A stretch of DNA of 8,276 bases, from the NCBI GenBank assembly GCA_002333125.1, contig DDBM01000257.1:1-8276 (forward strand). The letters run 5' to 3'. Positions 1-6,517 of this stretch are shown one piece after another. Position 1 is the stretch's first letter. Each line of letters starts with the position of its first letter. This DNA comes from Moraxellaceae bacterium UBA2032 (GTDB lineage: Bacteria > Pseudomonadota > Gammaproteobacteria > Pseudomonadales > Moraxellaceae). Position numbers and translations under genes: made by a program. The notes under the pieces were generated by a model. The model saw only the letters and a program-made list of their open reading frames with translations. It ran no database searches and was not told the DNA's origin.

Positions 1-56
1 GTGTTTGAGGTGCAGTAAATAAAGCATGAATATCAATTAAAAGATGTAATGTTTTT

Positions 57-85
57 TTATGATGGATGGGAGTTTTGGATATAAT
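57..85 (+). promoter_or_regulatory. Candidate promoter of the restriction-modification operon
   Basis: A perfect TATAAT lies at 80-85. The hexamer at the standard 17-base distance (TTATGA, 57-62) is a poor -35. Transcription would start near 92, leaving a leader of about 35 bases before the methyltransferase ATG at 127, which has no obvious Shine-Dalgarno sequence. The first 126 bases are A+T-rich. They contain no recognisable gene; an in-frame TAA at 16-18 could end an upstream gene, but nothing else supports this. No controller (C-protein) gene is seen before the methyltransferases. Confidence 0.4.
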
Positions 86-126
86 TGCTTGGACTCAATA
101 TTCTTTTGTATGCGTAGATTTTACTT

Positions 127-969
127 ATGACAGCTCATATTTCCATTGCTACGACGAATAACATAACAACAAAACCATTTCTTAAATGGGCAGGTGGAAA
201 ATATCGCTTAGCAAGTGTTATACGTGCCGCATTACCTCAAGGCAGCCGCCTAATTGAGCCTTTTGTTGGGTCAGGTGCGGTTTTTTTGAATATGGATTAT
301 CCATCTTATGTGCTTGCTGATTCAAATCACCATTTGATTGATTTGTTTCAGTTGCTTAAGTCTGAGGGGGGTGGGTTTATTGATTTTTGTCAGTCTTTTT
401 TTGATAAAGAGGCAAATTCAGAGTCGGTTTTTTATCAGCGTCGTGATTTATTTAATGCGACTAATGATATTAAATTAAGATCTGCTTTGTTTGTTTATTT
501 GAACCGTCACTGTTTTAATGGGCTATGCCGTTACAATGCAAAAGGTTTTTTTAATGTGCCTTTTGGCCGTTATAAGTCACCCTTGTTTCCGCGCCAAGAG
601 ATGTTAGCGTTTCATAGAAAGAGCCAATACGCTTGTTTTAATGTCTCTGATTTTAGCCATACAATGAAAATGGCTCAAAAAGGCGATATTATTTATTGTG
701 ATCCTCCCTATGTACCATTATCTGCTACGGCAAGTTTTACCAGTTATACGCAGGGTGGTTTTGGTTTAGAAGAACAAAATAGACTTGCGGCAATGGCTCT
801 TGAATTGTCTTTAAAAGGGATTCCAGTCATTATTTCCAACCATCATACTCCCTTTACTTTAAATGCCTATAAAGATGCAAAAATAGAGTTTTTTGATGTT
901 CAACGTTTTATTTCAAGCAAGGCCGAGTCAAGAGGCAAGGTAAGCGAGTTATTAGCTATATTTTCATAA
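127..969 (+). CDS. Dam-family DNA adenine-N6 methyltransferase (D12 class, presumed GATC)
   Basis: Transfers a methyl group from S-adenosylmethionine to adenine N6, here as the protective methylase of a restriction-modification system. Visible motifs are WAGGK at residues 21-25, the AdoMet-binding EPFVGSG at 44-50 and catalytic DPPY at 192-195. The recognition block around residues 125-150 resembles E. coli Dam more than DpnM. The Dam residues known to contact GATC (K9, N120, L122, R124, P134, Y138) have counterparts K20, N131, L133, R135, P145 and Y149; Dam Y119 is replaced by F130. The length of 280 residues is normal for the family (E. coli Dam has 278). It is followed after 12 bases by a second methylase, in the order dpnM-dpnA. 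No strong ribosome binding site precedes the ATG. The methylase class is certain; GATC specificity is inferred. An orphan housekeeping Dam is less likely because of the two genes behind it. Confidence 0.93.
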   Translation: MTAHISIATTNNITTKPFLKWAGGKYRLASVIRAALPQGSRLIEPFVGSGAVFLNMDYPSYVLADSNHHLIDLFQLLKSEGGGFIDFCQSFFDKEANSESVFYQRRDLFNATNDIKLRSALFVYLNRHCFNGLCRYNAKGFFNVPFGRYKSPLFPRQEMLAFHRKSQYACFNVSDFSHTMKMAQKGDIIYCDPPYVPLSATASFTSYTQGGFGLEEQNRLAAMALELSLKGIPVIISNHHTPFTLNAYKDAKIEFFDVQRFISSKAESRGKVSELLAIFS

Positions 970-981
970 GAGATTAAGGTA

Positions 982-1854
982 ATGGATTACGATATTATTC
1001 AAAAGGATTTATATTTTAAAGCGGATGATGCTTTTGTTGCTGAGACAATTGAGTTATTTAAAAATAAACTTGTGTTTGTTAACCATGATAAGCGTATTTT
1101 CTTGTTTCAAGAAAATTGTTTGGCACTTTTGGATAAAATTGCCGATAAATATCCACAAGGTTGTTTTGATATGATTTTTGCAGATCCACCGTATTTTTTA
1201 TCAAATGGTGGCATAACATGCAGATCAGGAAGAATGGTGACAGTGAATAAAGGTGATTGGGATAAATCACGCGGTACAGAGCTGAATCACGAGTTTAATC
1301 TAGAGTGGCTCAAGCGTTGTCAACGGGTATTAAAAGCTAATGGTACAATGTGGGTGTCAGGGACAATGCACTCTATTTATTCGATTGGTTTTGCCATGCA
1401 ACAGTTAGGGTTTAAGCTATTAAATGATATTATATGGGAAAAACCAAATCCACCGCCAAATTTAAGTTGTCGATATTTTACTCATGCGACTGAAACAGTC
1501 ATATGGGCAGCTAAAAACTCGAATTCACATCATTTTTTTAATTATGATGAAATGAAAAGAATCAATAAAAACAAACAAATGAAATCTGTTTGGCAATTAT
1601 ATCCACCGAAAATACTAGAAAAGCGATACGGCAAACATCCGACTCAAAAACCAATAGCATTAATTGAGCGTTGTATTTTAGCGGCAACGCAACAGGGCGA
1701 CTTTATTTTTGATCCTTTTGCGGGCAGTAGCACAACAGGCGTTGCGGCAATAAAATTAAATCGTGGTTTTTGTGGTGTTGAATTAGAAAATGAGTTTATT
1801 CAATTATCACAACAACGTTTACAATCGGCAATTCAAGAAAGGGATAAAATATGA
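982..1854 (+). CDS. DpnA-like second adenine-N6 DNA methyltransferase (beta class)
   Basis: A second adenine methylase of the N6/N4 family in which the catalytic motif precedes the AdoMet motif. DPPY is at residues 68-71 and FDPFAGSSTTG at 243-253, with the usual HPTQKP at 219-224. The blocks PPYFLSNGGI (69-78), NKGDWDKS (89-96), PNLSCRYFTHATET (159-172) and NKQMKSVW (197-204) match what I remember of DpnA, the second methylase of the DpnII system. DpnA also methylates GATC in single-stranded DNA, which protects incoming plasmid DNA during natural transformation; that role here is inference. The protein has 290 residues, with about 30 more at the N terminus than the DpnA core. The gene starts 12 bases after the Dam-type gene, with AAGG close to the ATG, and its TGA overlaps the next ATG by four bases, so translation is probably coupled. 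Confidence 0.92.
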   Translation: MDYDIIQKDLYFKADDAFVAETIELFKNKLVFVNHDKRIFLFQENCLALLDKIADKYPQGCFDMIFADPPYFLSNGGITCRSGRMVTVNKGDWDKSRGTELNHEFNLEWLKRCQRVLKANGTMWVSGTMHSIYSIGFAMQQLGFKLLNDIIWEKPNPPPNLSCRYFTHATETVIWAAKNSNSHHFFNYDEMKRINKNKQMKSVWQLYPPKILEKRYGKHPTQKPIALIERCILAATQQGDFIFDPFAGSSTTGVAAIKLNRGFCGVELENEFIQLSQQRLQSAIQERDKI

Positions 1855-2384
1855 TCGTTGGTGGTATTGGTGGAGCAACAACAAAAACAGGATTGGCATT
1901 TGAAAAAGAAGTTGATTTTCAAGAGTTAATTCTTAGAATACAAGGTTATGAATTTAGGGATGAAAAAAATATAGCAGGGCGTGGTTTGTATTTTAATGGT
2001 GAGTTAGTCGCTCGTTGTTTTCGTAAGCATGATTTTTATAAGTTTTTGGCGGAGCATGGCGTTGATTGGAAAAAAATAATATCAAAAAAGTTATTACCCG
2101 ATGATGCTCTTTTAGTCATTATACGAGAAACATTATTTATTATTGAGGTCAAATACCAACAAGTTGCAGGATCGGTTGATGAAAAATTACAAACCTGTGA
2201 TTTTAAGCGCAAGCAATATCTAAAGTTGGTTTGTTCGTTAGATCTAAAAGTCGAATATGTCTATGTATTAAATGACTGGTTTCGCAAACCCGAATATAAA
2301 GACGTACTCGACTATATTCATAGCGTTAATTGCCATTATAAGTTTAATGAATTGCCTTTGGCTTGGTTAGGATTGCCTTGTTAA
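1851..2384 (+). CDS. Small PD-(D/E)XK nuclease, presumed restriction endonuclease of the island
   Basis: Probably the cutting partner of the two methylases. Position supports this: it is the third gene of the operon and overlaps the second by ATGA, where dpnB lies in the DpnII locus. A PD-(D/E)XK active site is visible: P83-D84-D85, then hydrophobic strands, then E99-V100-K101. E18 in the first helix may be the helical acidic residue of the fold. Residues 101-123, a polar stretch with GSVDEKLQT (107-115), and the N-terminal GGATTKTGLAFE (7-18) recall a family of short REase-like proteins that I cannot name with certainty. At 177 residues it is much shorter than DpnII (about 288) and I see no similarity to DpnII/MboI. 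An AAGGG sequence precedes the ATG at 1851. Whether it cuts GATC, a longer site or methylated DNA cannot be told from sequence. Confidence 0.75.
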   Translation: MIVGGIGGATTKTGLAFEKEVDFQELILRIQGYEFRDEKNIAGRGLYFNGELVARCFRKHDFYKFLAEHGVDWKKIISKKLLPDDALLVIIRETLFIIEVKYQQVAGSVDEKLQTCDFKRKQYLKLVCSLDLKVEYVYVLNDWFRKPEYKDVLDYIHSVNCHYKFNELPLAWLGLPC

Positions 2385-2400
2385 GTTTTTAGAGATGGCG

Positions 2401-2426
2401 TAGGGCGCAATACAAATCGCGCCCTA
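2401..2426. repeat. GC-rich inverted repeat between convergent genes (possible bidirectional terminator)
   Basis: TAGGGCGC at 2401-2408 and its exact complement GCGCCCTA at 2419-2426 enclose a 10-base loop. It lies 16 bases after the nuclease stop and 27 bases beyond the fabB stop. No good T-run follows the stem on either strand, so a dispersed intergenic repeat is as likely as a terminator. It marks the step from the A+T-rich R-M island to the core chromosome. Confidence 0.55.
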
Positions 2427-2453
2427 AGTTGGTGCAGCCGTTTGTTGAAATTT

Positions 2454-3671
2454 TTAACCCAATTTTTTAAAAATCAAACTAGCATTGGTGCCACCAAAGC
2501 CAAAGCTATTGGACATAGCTGTATTAACCGATTGATTTAGTAAAGTTTCACGCACTACAGCCAAACCTTCGGCAGCAGGGTCTAACTCGTCAATATGTGC
2601 CGATGCCGCCACAAAGTTTTCTTGCATCATCAACAAACAATAAATGGCTTCTTGTACACCTGCCGCGCCTAAAGAGTGACCTGTTAAAGCTTTTGTTGAG
2701 CTGATATACGGTGTTTTTTGGCCAAAGACCCGTTGAATCGCTTTAAGTTCTACACAGTCACCTGCGGGTGTTGCTGTGCCGTGCGCATTAATATAATCAA
2801 CAGGGCATTGCGCCATTTCAAGGGCAATTTGCATACAGCGTGTTGCGCCATCACCACTCGGAGCAACCATGTCATGGCCATCTGATGTGGCGGCATAACC
2901 CACTAATTCGGCATAAATTTTTGCGCCACGTTGTACAGCATGGTCGTAATCTTCTAACACCAACATACCACCGCCGCCAGCAATCACAAAACCATCACGA
3001 TTAGCCGAAAATGGGCGTGAAGCCGATTCGGGGGTATCATTGTAACGGCTAGCCATTGCACCCATCGCATCAAACAAACACGATAAACTCCAATGTTCTT
3101 CTTCGCCACCACCTGCAAACACCATATCTTGTTTGCCAAGCTGAATTTGCTCCATCGCGTTACCAATACAATGCGCCGAAGTAGCACAAGCAGAAGAAAT
3201 AGCGTAATTAACGCCATAGATTTCAAAGGCTGTTGCCAATGAAGCCACAACGGTACTGGTCATAGTACGTGGCACCATATAAGGGCCAACCCGCTTAATG
3301 CTTTTTTCACGGGCAGTATCGGCTGCAATGACAACATTTTCGGTAGATGCACCGCCTGAACCTGCAATCACACCCACACGCGGGTTTTTAGCCACTTGCT
3401 CTTTGCTTAAACCTGCATCAGTAATAGCGTTTTGCATGGCTACATAAGCATAAGCGGCAGCATCACCCATAAAACGTCGCGATTTACGGTCAATTAGACT
3501 ATCTAGGTCGAGGGTAGGTTTGCCGCTAACTTGGCTTCTAAAGCCCATTTGGGCATAAATAGGATTACTTTTAAGACCAGAAATACTATTCTTTAAGTGA
3601 TGAGTCACGGTGGCGGCATCGTTGCCTATACATGAAACAATACCCATACCTGTTACAACTACTCTACGCAT
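2454..3671 (-). CDS. fabB: 3-oxoacyl-[acyl-carrier-protein] synthase I (FabB)
   Basis: Condensing enzyme of cytosolic type II fatty acid synthesis. It extends acyl-ACP with malonyl-ACP and is the KAS needed to elongate the cis-3-decenoyl intermediate made by FabA. The 405-residue length equals the family norm. The catalytic triad is visible: Cys162 in SSACATSA, His297 in [11 protein letters not shown] and His332 in TGHSLGAAG, each one residue off E. coli numbering. The segment [14 protein letters not shown] (193-206) and the C-terminal [12 protein letters not shown] block are typical of FabB rather than FabF. The ATG at 3671 follows GAGGG with a seven-base spacer. fabA lies upstream on the same strand, 175 bases away from the chosen fabA stop, but a hairpin terminator sits between them. 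The downstream gene on the other strand is the R-M nuclease, convergent. Confidence 0.97.
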   Translation of the reverse strand: MRRVVVTGMGIVSCIGNDAATVTHHLKNSISGLKSNPIYAQMGFRSQVSGKPTLDLDSLIDRKSRRFMGDAAAYAYVAMQNAITDAGLSKEQVAKNPRVGVIAGSGGASTENVVIAADTAREKSIKRVGPYMVPRTMTSTVVASLATAFEIYGVNYAISSACATSAHCIGNAMEQIQLGKQDMVFAGGGEEEHWSLSCLFDAMGAMASRYNDTPESASRPFSANRDGFVIAGGGGMLVLEDYDHAVQRGAKIYAELVGYAATSDGHDMVAPSGDGATRCMQIALEMAQCPVDYINAHGTATPAGDCVELKAIQRVFGQKTPYISSTKALTGHSLGAAGVQEAIYCLLMMQENFVAASAHIDELDPAAEGLAVVRETLLNQSVNTAMSNSFGFGGTNASLIFKKLG

Positions 3672-3810
3672 AATATAACCCTCAATGTAAAACCTATAAG
3701 ACTGACGCGGGAATGATGTACTAATGGAGCGGCTGCGCGTAAGTCGAATTATTATCTAAGATGAAACTTAAGCTTTTATTAATAAAGTAAAATATCTATT
3801 AAATAAATTA

Positions 3811-3831
3811 ACCCTCTTGTGTAAAGAGGGT
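3811..3831 (-). terminator. Intrinsic terminator after fabA
   Basis: ACCCTCTT at 3811-3818 and AAGAGGGT at 3824-3831 form a perfect eight-base-pair stem with a five-base loop. Read on the minus strand, it begins 15 bases after the fabA stop and is followed by an A+T-rich stretch starting TAATTTATTTAA, not a clean T-run. It lies upstream of fabB and would limit or attenuate readthrough from fabA. Confidence 0.65.
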
Positions 3832-3846
3832 GTTATACAAGAGGTA

Positions 3847-4359
3847 TTAAAAGTTATCAGTGGTGGTAAACAAACCACATTTTAAATCGAGAGCAGTATA
3901 AATTTCACGGCCATCCACTAGCACGCGGCCATCGGCAATACCCATGACTAATTTACGCTCAATCACACGGCGTAATTGCAACTCATAGGTAAGCTTTTTA
4001 TGTGTAGGTAAGACTTGGCCTACAAACTTAACTTCACCCACACCTAAAGCACGACCACGGCCTGGGTTACCACGCCAACCCAAATAAAAGCCTAATAGTT
4101 GCCACATAGCATCTAAACCTAAACAACCAGGCATGACGGGGTCACTAATAAAATGACAGTCAAAAAACCATAAATCGGGCGTAATGTCTAACTCGGCAAT
4201 AATTTCGCCTTTGCCGTACTGTCCATCATCGTCACTAATCTTGGTAATTCTGTCCATCATTAACATCGGAGGTACAGGCAAACGGGCATTTTCTGCCCCA
4301 AACAATTCACCTCGGCCACAAGCCAATAATTGTTCTTTTGTATATTGATTAGCGCGCAT
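3847..4359 (-). CDS. fabA: 3-hydroxydecanoyl-[ACP] dehydratase/isomerase (FabA)
   Basis: Dehydrates 3-hydroxydecanoyl-ACP and isomerises trans-2- to cis-3-decenoyl-ACP, the branch point to unsaturated fatty acids, as a cytosolic homodimer. The catalytic His69 (in [15 protein letters not shown]) and Asp83 (in [15 protein letters not shown]) match His70/Asp84 of the E. coli enzyme. ALGVGEVKF and the C-terminal [12 protein letters not shown] block are also typical. I chose the ATG at 4359, giving 170 residues beginning [10 protein letters not shown], which aligns with the E. coli N terminus. A GGAAG at 4369-4373 sits eight bases before it. A TTG five codons further upstream keeps the frame open but overlaps that GGAAG and is unlikely to be used. 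It is the first gene of a fabA-fabB unit read leftwards, with a terminator-like hairpin before fabB. Confidence 0.96.
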   Translation of the reverse strand: MRANQYTKEQLLACGRGELFGAENARLPVPPMLMMDRITKISDDDGQYGKGEIIAELDITPDLWFFDCHFISDPVMPGCLGLDAMWQLLGFYLGWRGNPGRGRALGVGEVKFVGQVLPTHKKLTYELQLRRVIERKLVMGIADGRVLVDGREIYTALDLKCGLFTTTDNF

Positions 4360-4459
4360 TAAAATAACTTCCAAAAAGTAAACGGCGTGATTCTAGCAAG
4401 CGATTGTGTCATATAACTAACACGAACCCAGTAGAATGTTTCTAATTATGTTTTTTGTG

Positions 4460-4480
4460 CTTAAAAGATGGCCTTTTAAG
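4460..4480. promoter_or_regulatory. Perfect inverted repeat, candidate operator
   Basis: CTTAAAAG (4460-4467) and CTTTTAAG (4473-4480) are exact complements around the five-base centre ATGGC. The second arm abuts a TATAAA at 4481-4486 read on the plus strand, and the element lies within the leader expected for fabA. Symmetry and position suit a dimeric repressor such as the TetR-type regulators (FabR, DesT) that control unsaturated fatty acid genes elsewhere, but it does not match the operators of those proteins as I remember them. Confidence 0.45.
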
Positions 4481-4521
4481 TATAAAATGATCTTGTAGAT
4501 GCACAGTTGTACAAAAAACTT

Positions 4522-4549
4522 GTTAAAAAGTATGTTAAATAAATGTCAA
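4522..4549 (-). promoter_or_regulatory. Candidate fabA promoter
   Basis: On the minus strand a perfect TTGACA -35 box (4549 down to 4544) is followed after 16 bases by TTTAAC (4527-4522), a four-of-six match to the -10 consensus. Transcription would start near 4515 and give a leader of about 155 bases before fabA. The perfect -35 is the main support; the -10 is mediocre. Confidence 0.4.
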
Positions 4550-4697
4550 TGGCCATAAAAACGGGTTAATTTGTCACTGTTTGCTTGACCAAAAACCAGC
4601 AATGTCCGAAGATATTGCACCTTTTATATTGTCTTAGCCATTTATTGTTAGGGCAATTCCTTATCACTTCGTTAAATCGTCACATTCCGAGGATTCC

Positions 4698-5447
4698 ATG
4701 AAGGCTCTTGTTGCTGTAAAACGCGTTGTAGATTACAACGTAAAAGTTCGCGTCAAAGCGGACAACTCAGGCGTTGAACTTGCCAATGTTAAAATGGCTA
4801 TTAACCCATTCTGCGAAATCGCTGTTGAAGAAGCGGTTCGTTTAAAAGAAAAAGGTATTGTTACCGAAATCGTGGTTGTTTCTGTTGGCCCTAAAGAAGC
4901 TCAAGAACAAATTCGTACTGCCTTAGCCTTAGGTGCTGACCGTGGTATTTTGGTCGAAACAGGCGCAGAAGTGCTACCTTTAGCCGTTGCTAAATTATTA
5001 AAAGCTATTTGTGACCAAGAACAACCACAATTGGTTATTTTAGGTAAGCAAGCGATTGATGATGATAACAACCAAACTGGCCAAATGTTGGCTGCGTTGG
5101 CAGGTTATGCTCAAGGTACGTTTGCTTCTATGGTTAAAGTAGAAGGCGATAAAGTCGCGGTTACTCGTGAAATCGACGGTGGTTTTCAAACCGTAGAATT
5201 AAACTTGCCTGCGGTTGTTACCACAGACTTACGTTTAAACGAGCCGCGTTATGCCGCGTTGCCTAACATCATGAAAGCCAAGAAAAAGCCTTTAGATGTT
5301 AAAACGCCTGCTGATTTTGGTGTTGATGTTACCCCGCGTATTAAAACTTTAAAAGTTGAGCCACCTGCTGAGCGTAGTGCAGGTATCAAAGTTAAAACCG
5401 TTGAAGAGTTAGTAGCTAAACTCAAAAACGAAGCGAAGGTGATCTAA
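4698..5447 (+). CDS. etfB: Electron transfer flavoprotein beta subunit (EtfB)
   Basis: Beta subunit of the soluble EtfAB heterodimer. It docks to flavin dehydrogenases, such as acyl-CoA dehydrogenases, and passes electrons through FAD to the membrane ETF-quinone oxidoreductase; it also binds AMP. The 249-residue length is normal for the bacterial housekeeping type. Visible signatures are [16 protein letters not shown] (36-51), [15 protein letters not shown] (116-130) and the ETF-beta signature with the dehydrogenase recognition loop, [16 protein letters not shown] (175-190) followed by the lysine-rich KAKKKP (193-198). GAGGA precedes the ATG at 4698. etfA follows after two bases, so the pair is one operon with tight coupling. 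The sequence is very close to the Acinetobacter/Pseudomonas proteins, which is part of the taxonomic case. Confidence 0.97.
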   Translation: MKALVAVKRVVDYNVKVRVKADNSGVELANVKMAINPFCEIAVEEAVRLKEKGIVTEIVVVSVGPKEAQEQIRTALALGADRGILVETGAEVLPLAVAKLLKAICDQEQPQLVILGKQAIDDDNNQTGQMLAALAGYAQGTFASMVKVEGDKVAVTREIDGGFQTVELNLPAVVTTDLRLNEPRYAALPNIMKAKKKPLDVKTPADFGVDVTPRIKTLKVEPPAERSAGIKVKTVEELVAKLKNEAKVI

Positions 5448-5449
5448 TC

Positions 5450-6379
5450 ATGGCAATTTTAGTTTACGCAGAACACGATAACAGTTCTATTAAAGGGGCT
5501 ACACTTAACACTGTAGCGGCTGCTCAAGCAATTGGTGGCGATATTCACGTTTTAGTTGCAGGTAGTGGCTGTGATGCAGCCGCCCAAGCTGCGGCACAAA
5601 TTGCAGGCGTAAGTAAAGTATTAGTGGCCGACAACGCCGCTTATGCTCATCAATTAGCCGAAAACGTGAGTTTGTTAGTGGCTGAATTGGGTAAGGCTTA
5701 TAGCCATATTCTTGCACCAGCAACCACAAATGGCAAAAACTTTGCACCGCGTGTTGCTGCTTTGTTAGACGTAGCTCAAGTTTCTGAAATCACTAAAGTG
5801 GTGAGTGCAGACACCTTTGAACGTCCTATCTATGCAGGTAACGCGATTGCCACAGTTCAAGCTTTAGATGCAATCAAAGTGATTACCGTGCGTACAACGG
5901 GTTTTGACCCAGTTGCAGCAACAGGTGGTTCAGCAGCAGTTGAAGCCGTTGCTTCTGCAACTGATGCAGGCACATCTAAATTTGTTGGCGAAGAGTTAGC
6001 TAAGTCTGACCGTCCAGAATTAACAGCCGCTAAAATTGTTATTTCTGGTGGCCGTGGTATGGGCAATGGCGATAACTTCAAAATTCTTTACAGCTTAGCT
6101 GACAAACTTGGCGCAGCCGTTGGCGCATCGCGTGCCGCTGTTGACGCAGGTTTTGTACCAAACGATATGCAAGTAGGCCAAACAGGTAAAATTGTTGCGC
6201 CTCAATTGTATGTTGCGGTAGGTATCTCTGGTGCGATTCAGCATTTAGCAGGTATGAAAGATTCTAAAGTCATTGTTGCTATCAACAAAGACGCAGAAGC
6301 TCCCATTTTCCAAGTCGCTGACTACGGTATTGTTGCTGACTTGTTTGATGTAGTGCCTCAGTTAGAAAAATTGGTGTAA
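5450..6379 (+). CDS. etfA: Electron transfer flavoprotein alpha subunit (EtfA)
   Basis: Alpha subunit of EtfAB, carrying most of the FAD-binding domain; partner of the gene just upstream. The 309 residues are the usual bacterial length. The C-terminal FAD domain shows [12 protein letters not shown] (199-210), QVGQTGK (241-247), GISGAIQH (258-265) and [10 protein letters not shown] (278-287), all conserved in the family. The N-terminal half is the alpha/beta domain beginning [16 protein letters not shown] at 5435-5439, inside the end of etfB, gives a ten-base spacer to the ATG at 5450. A strong intrinsic terminator follows about 90 bases after the stop, preceded by a palindromic repeat. Confidence 0.97.
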   Translation: MAILVYAEHDNSSIKGATLNTVAAAQAIGGDIHVLVAGSGCDAAAQAAAQIAGVSKVLVADNAAYAHQLAENVSLLVAELGKAYSHILAPATTNGKNFAPRVAALLDVAQVSEITKVVSADTFERPIYAGNAIATVQALDAIKVITVRTTGFDPVAATGGSAAVEAVASATDAGTSKFVGEELAKSDRPELTAAKIVISGGRGMGNGDNFKILYSLADKLGAAVGASRAAVDAGFVPNDMQVGQTGKIVAPQLYVAVGISGAIQHLAGMKDSKVIVAINKDAEAPIFQVADYGIVADLFDVVPQLEKLV

Positions 6380-6391
6380 AAGCTGGTTTAA

Positions 6392-6459
6392 CCCTCACTC
6401 TAACTCTCTCCCACAAGGAGAGAGGACTCCCTCTCCCTTTGGGAGAGGGGGGGTGAGGG
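6392..6459. repeat. Three-armed palindromic intergenic repeat
   Basis: An outer stem CCCTCAC (6392-6398) pairs with GTGAGGG (6453-6459). Inside lie two perfect hairpins: CTCTCTCC (6404-6411) with GGAGAGAG (6417-6424), loop CACAA; and CCCTCTCCC (6429-6437) with GGGAGAGGG (6441-6449), loop TTT. The whole can fold as a cloverleaf-like junction in RNA or a cruciform in DNA. Similar CCCTCACCC/CTCTCCC palindromes are known as dispersed intergenic repeats in many proteobacteria. It may stabilise the 3' end of etfBA mRNA. Confidence 0.75.
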
Positions 6460-6471
6460 CTAAAAAACTTC

Positions 6472-6506
6472 AAAAAGCCCTAGCATTTGCTGGGGCTTTT
6501 TTGTTT
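6472..6506 (+). terminator. Intrinsic terminator of etfBA
   Basis: A 13-base-pair stem pairs 6472-6484 with 6489-6501, with a single T-G wobble and the four-base loop ATTT. It ends in a run of T interrupted by one G (to 6506). The A-run on the left arm means the stem could also act on the minus strand. It ends 11 bases before the next start codon. Confidence 0.88.
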
Positions 6507-6517
6507 AAGGAGAAAAA

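Larger units (their letters stand above)
4360..4697. other. Divergent intergenic region between fabA and etfB
   Basis: About 340 bases without a convincing gene, holding the control regions of two divergent transcription units. Seen here are an 8+8 inverted repeat at 4460-4480, a candidate minus-strand promoter at 4522-4549 and a short palindrome TTGTACAA at 4507-4514. On the etfB side I see a -10-like TATATT at 4625-4630 without a good -35, and a TTGACC at 4585-4590 without a good -10 at normal spacing, so the etfB promoter is unresolved. The etfB ribosome binding site GAGGA is at 4689-4693, four bases before the ATG. Confidence 0.7.

Noticed and set aside
1..18. Five in-frame codons and a TAA as the end of an upstream gene.
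   Set aside because: Too short to distinguish from chance; no family can be recognised.
4360..4374. An upstream TTG start for fabA adding five residues.
   Set aside because: It overlaps the GGAAG that serves the ATG at 4359, and E. coli FabA aligns from the later start.
4585..4616. TTGACC with GATATT as an etfB promoter.
   Set aside because: The spacer would be 20 bases and the -10 matches poorly, so I left the etfB promoter unassigned.
5505..6473. Minus-strand open frames across etfA and the palindromic repeat.
   Set aside because: They are antisense to a clearly identified gene, show no family features, and one runs through the repeat.
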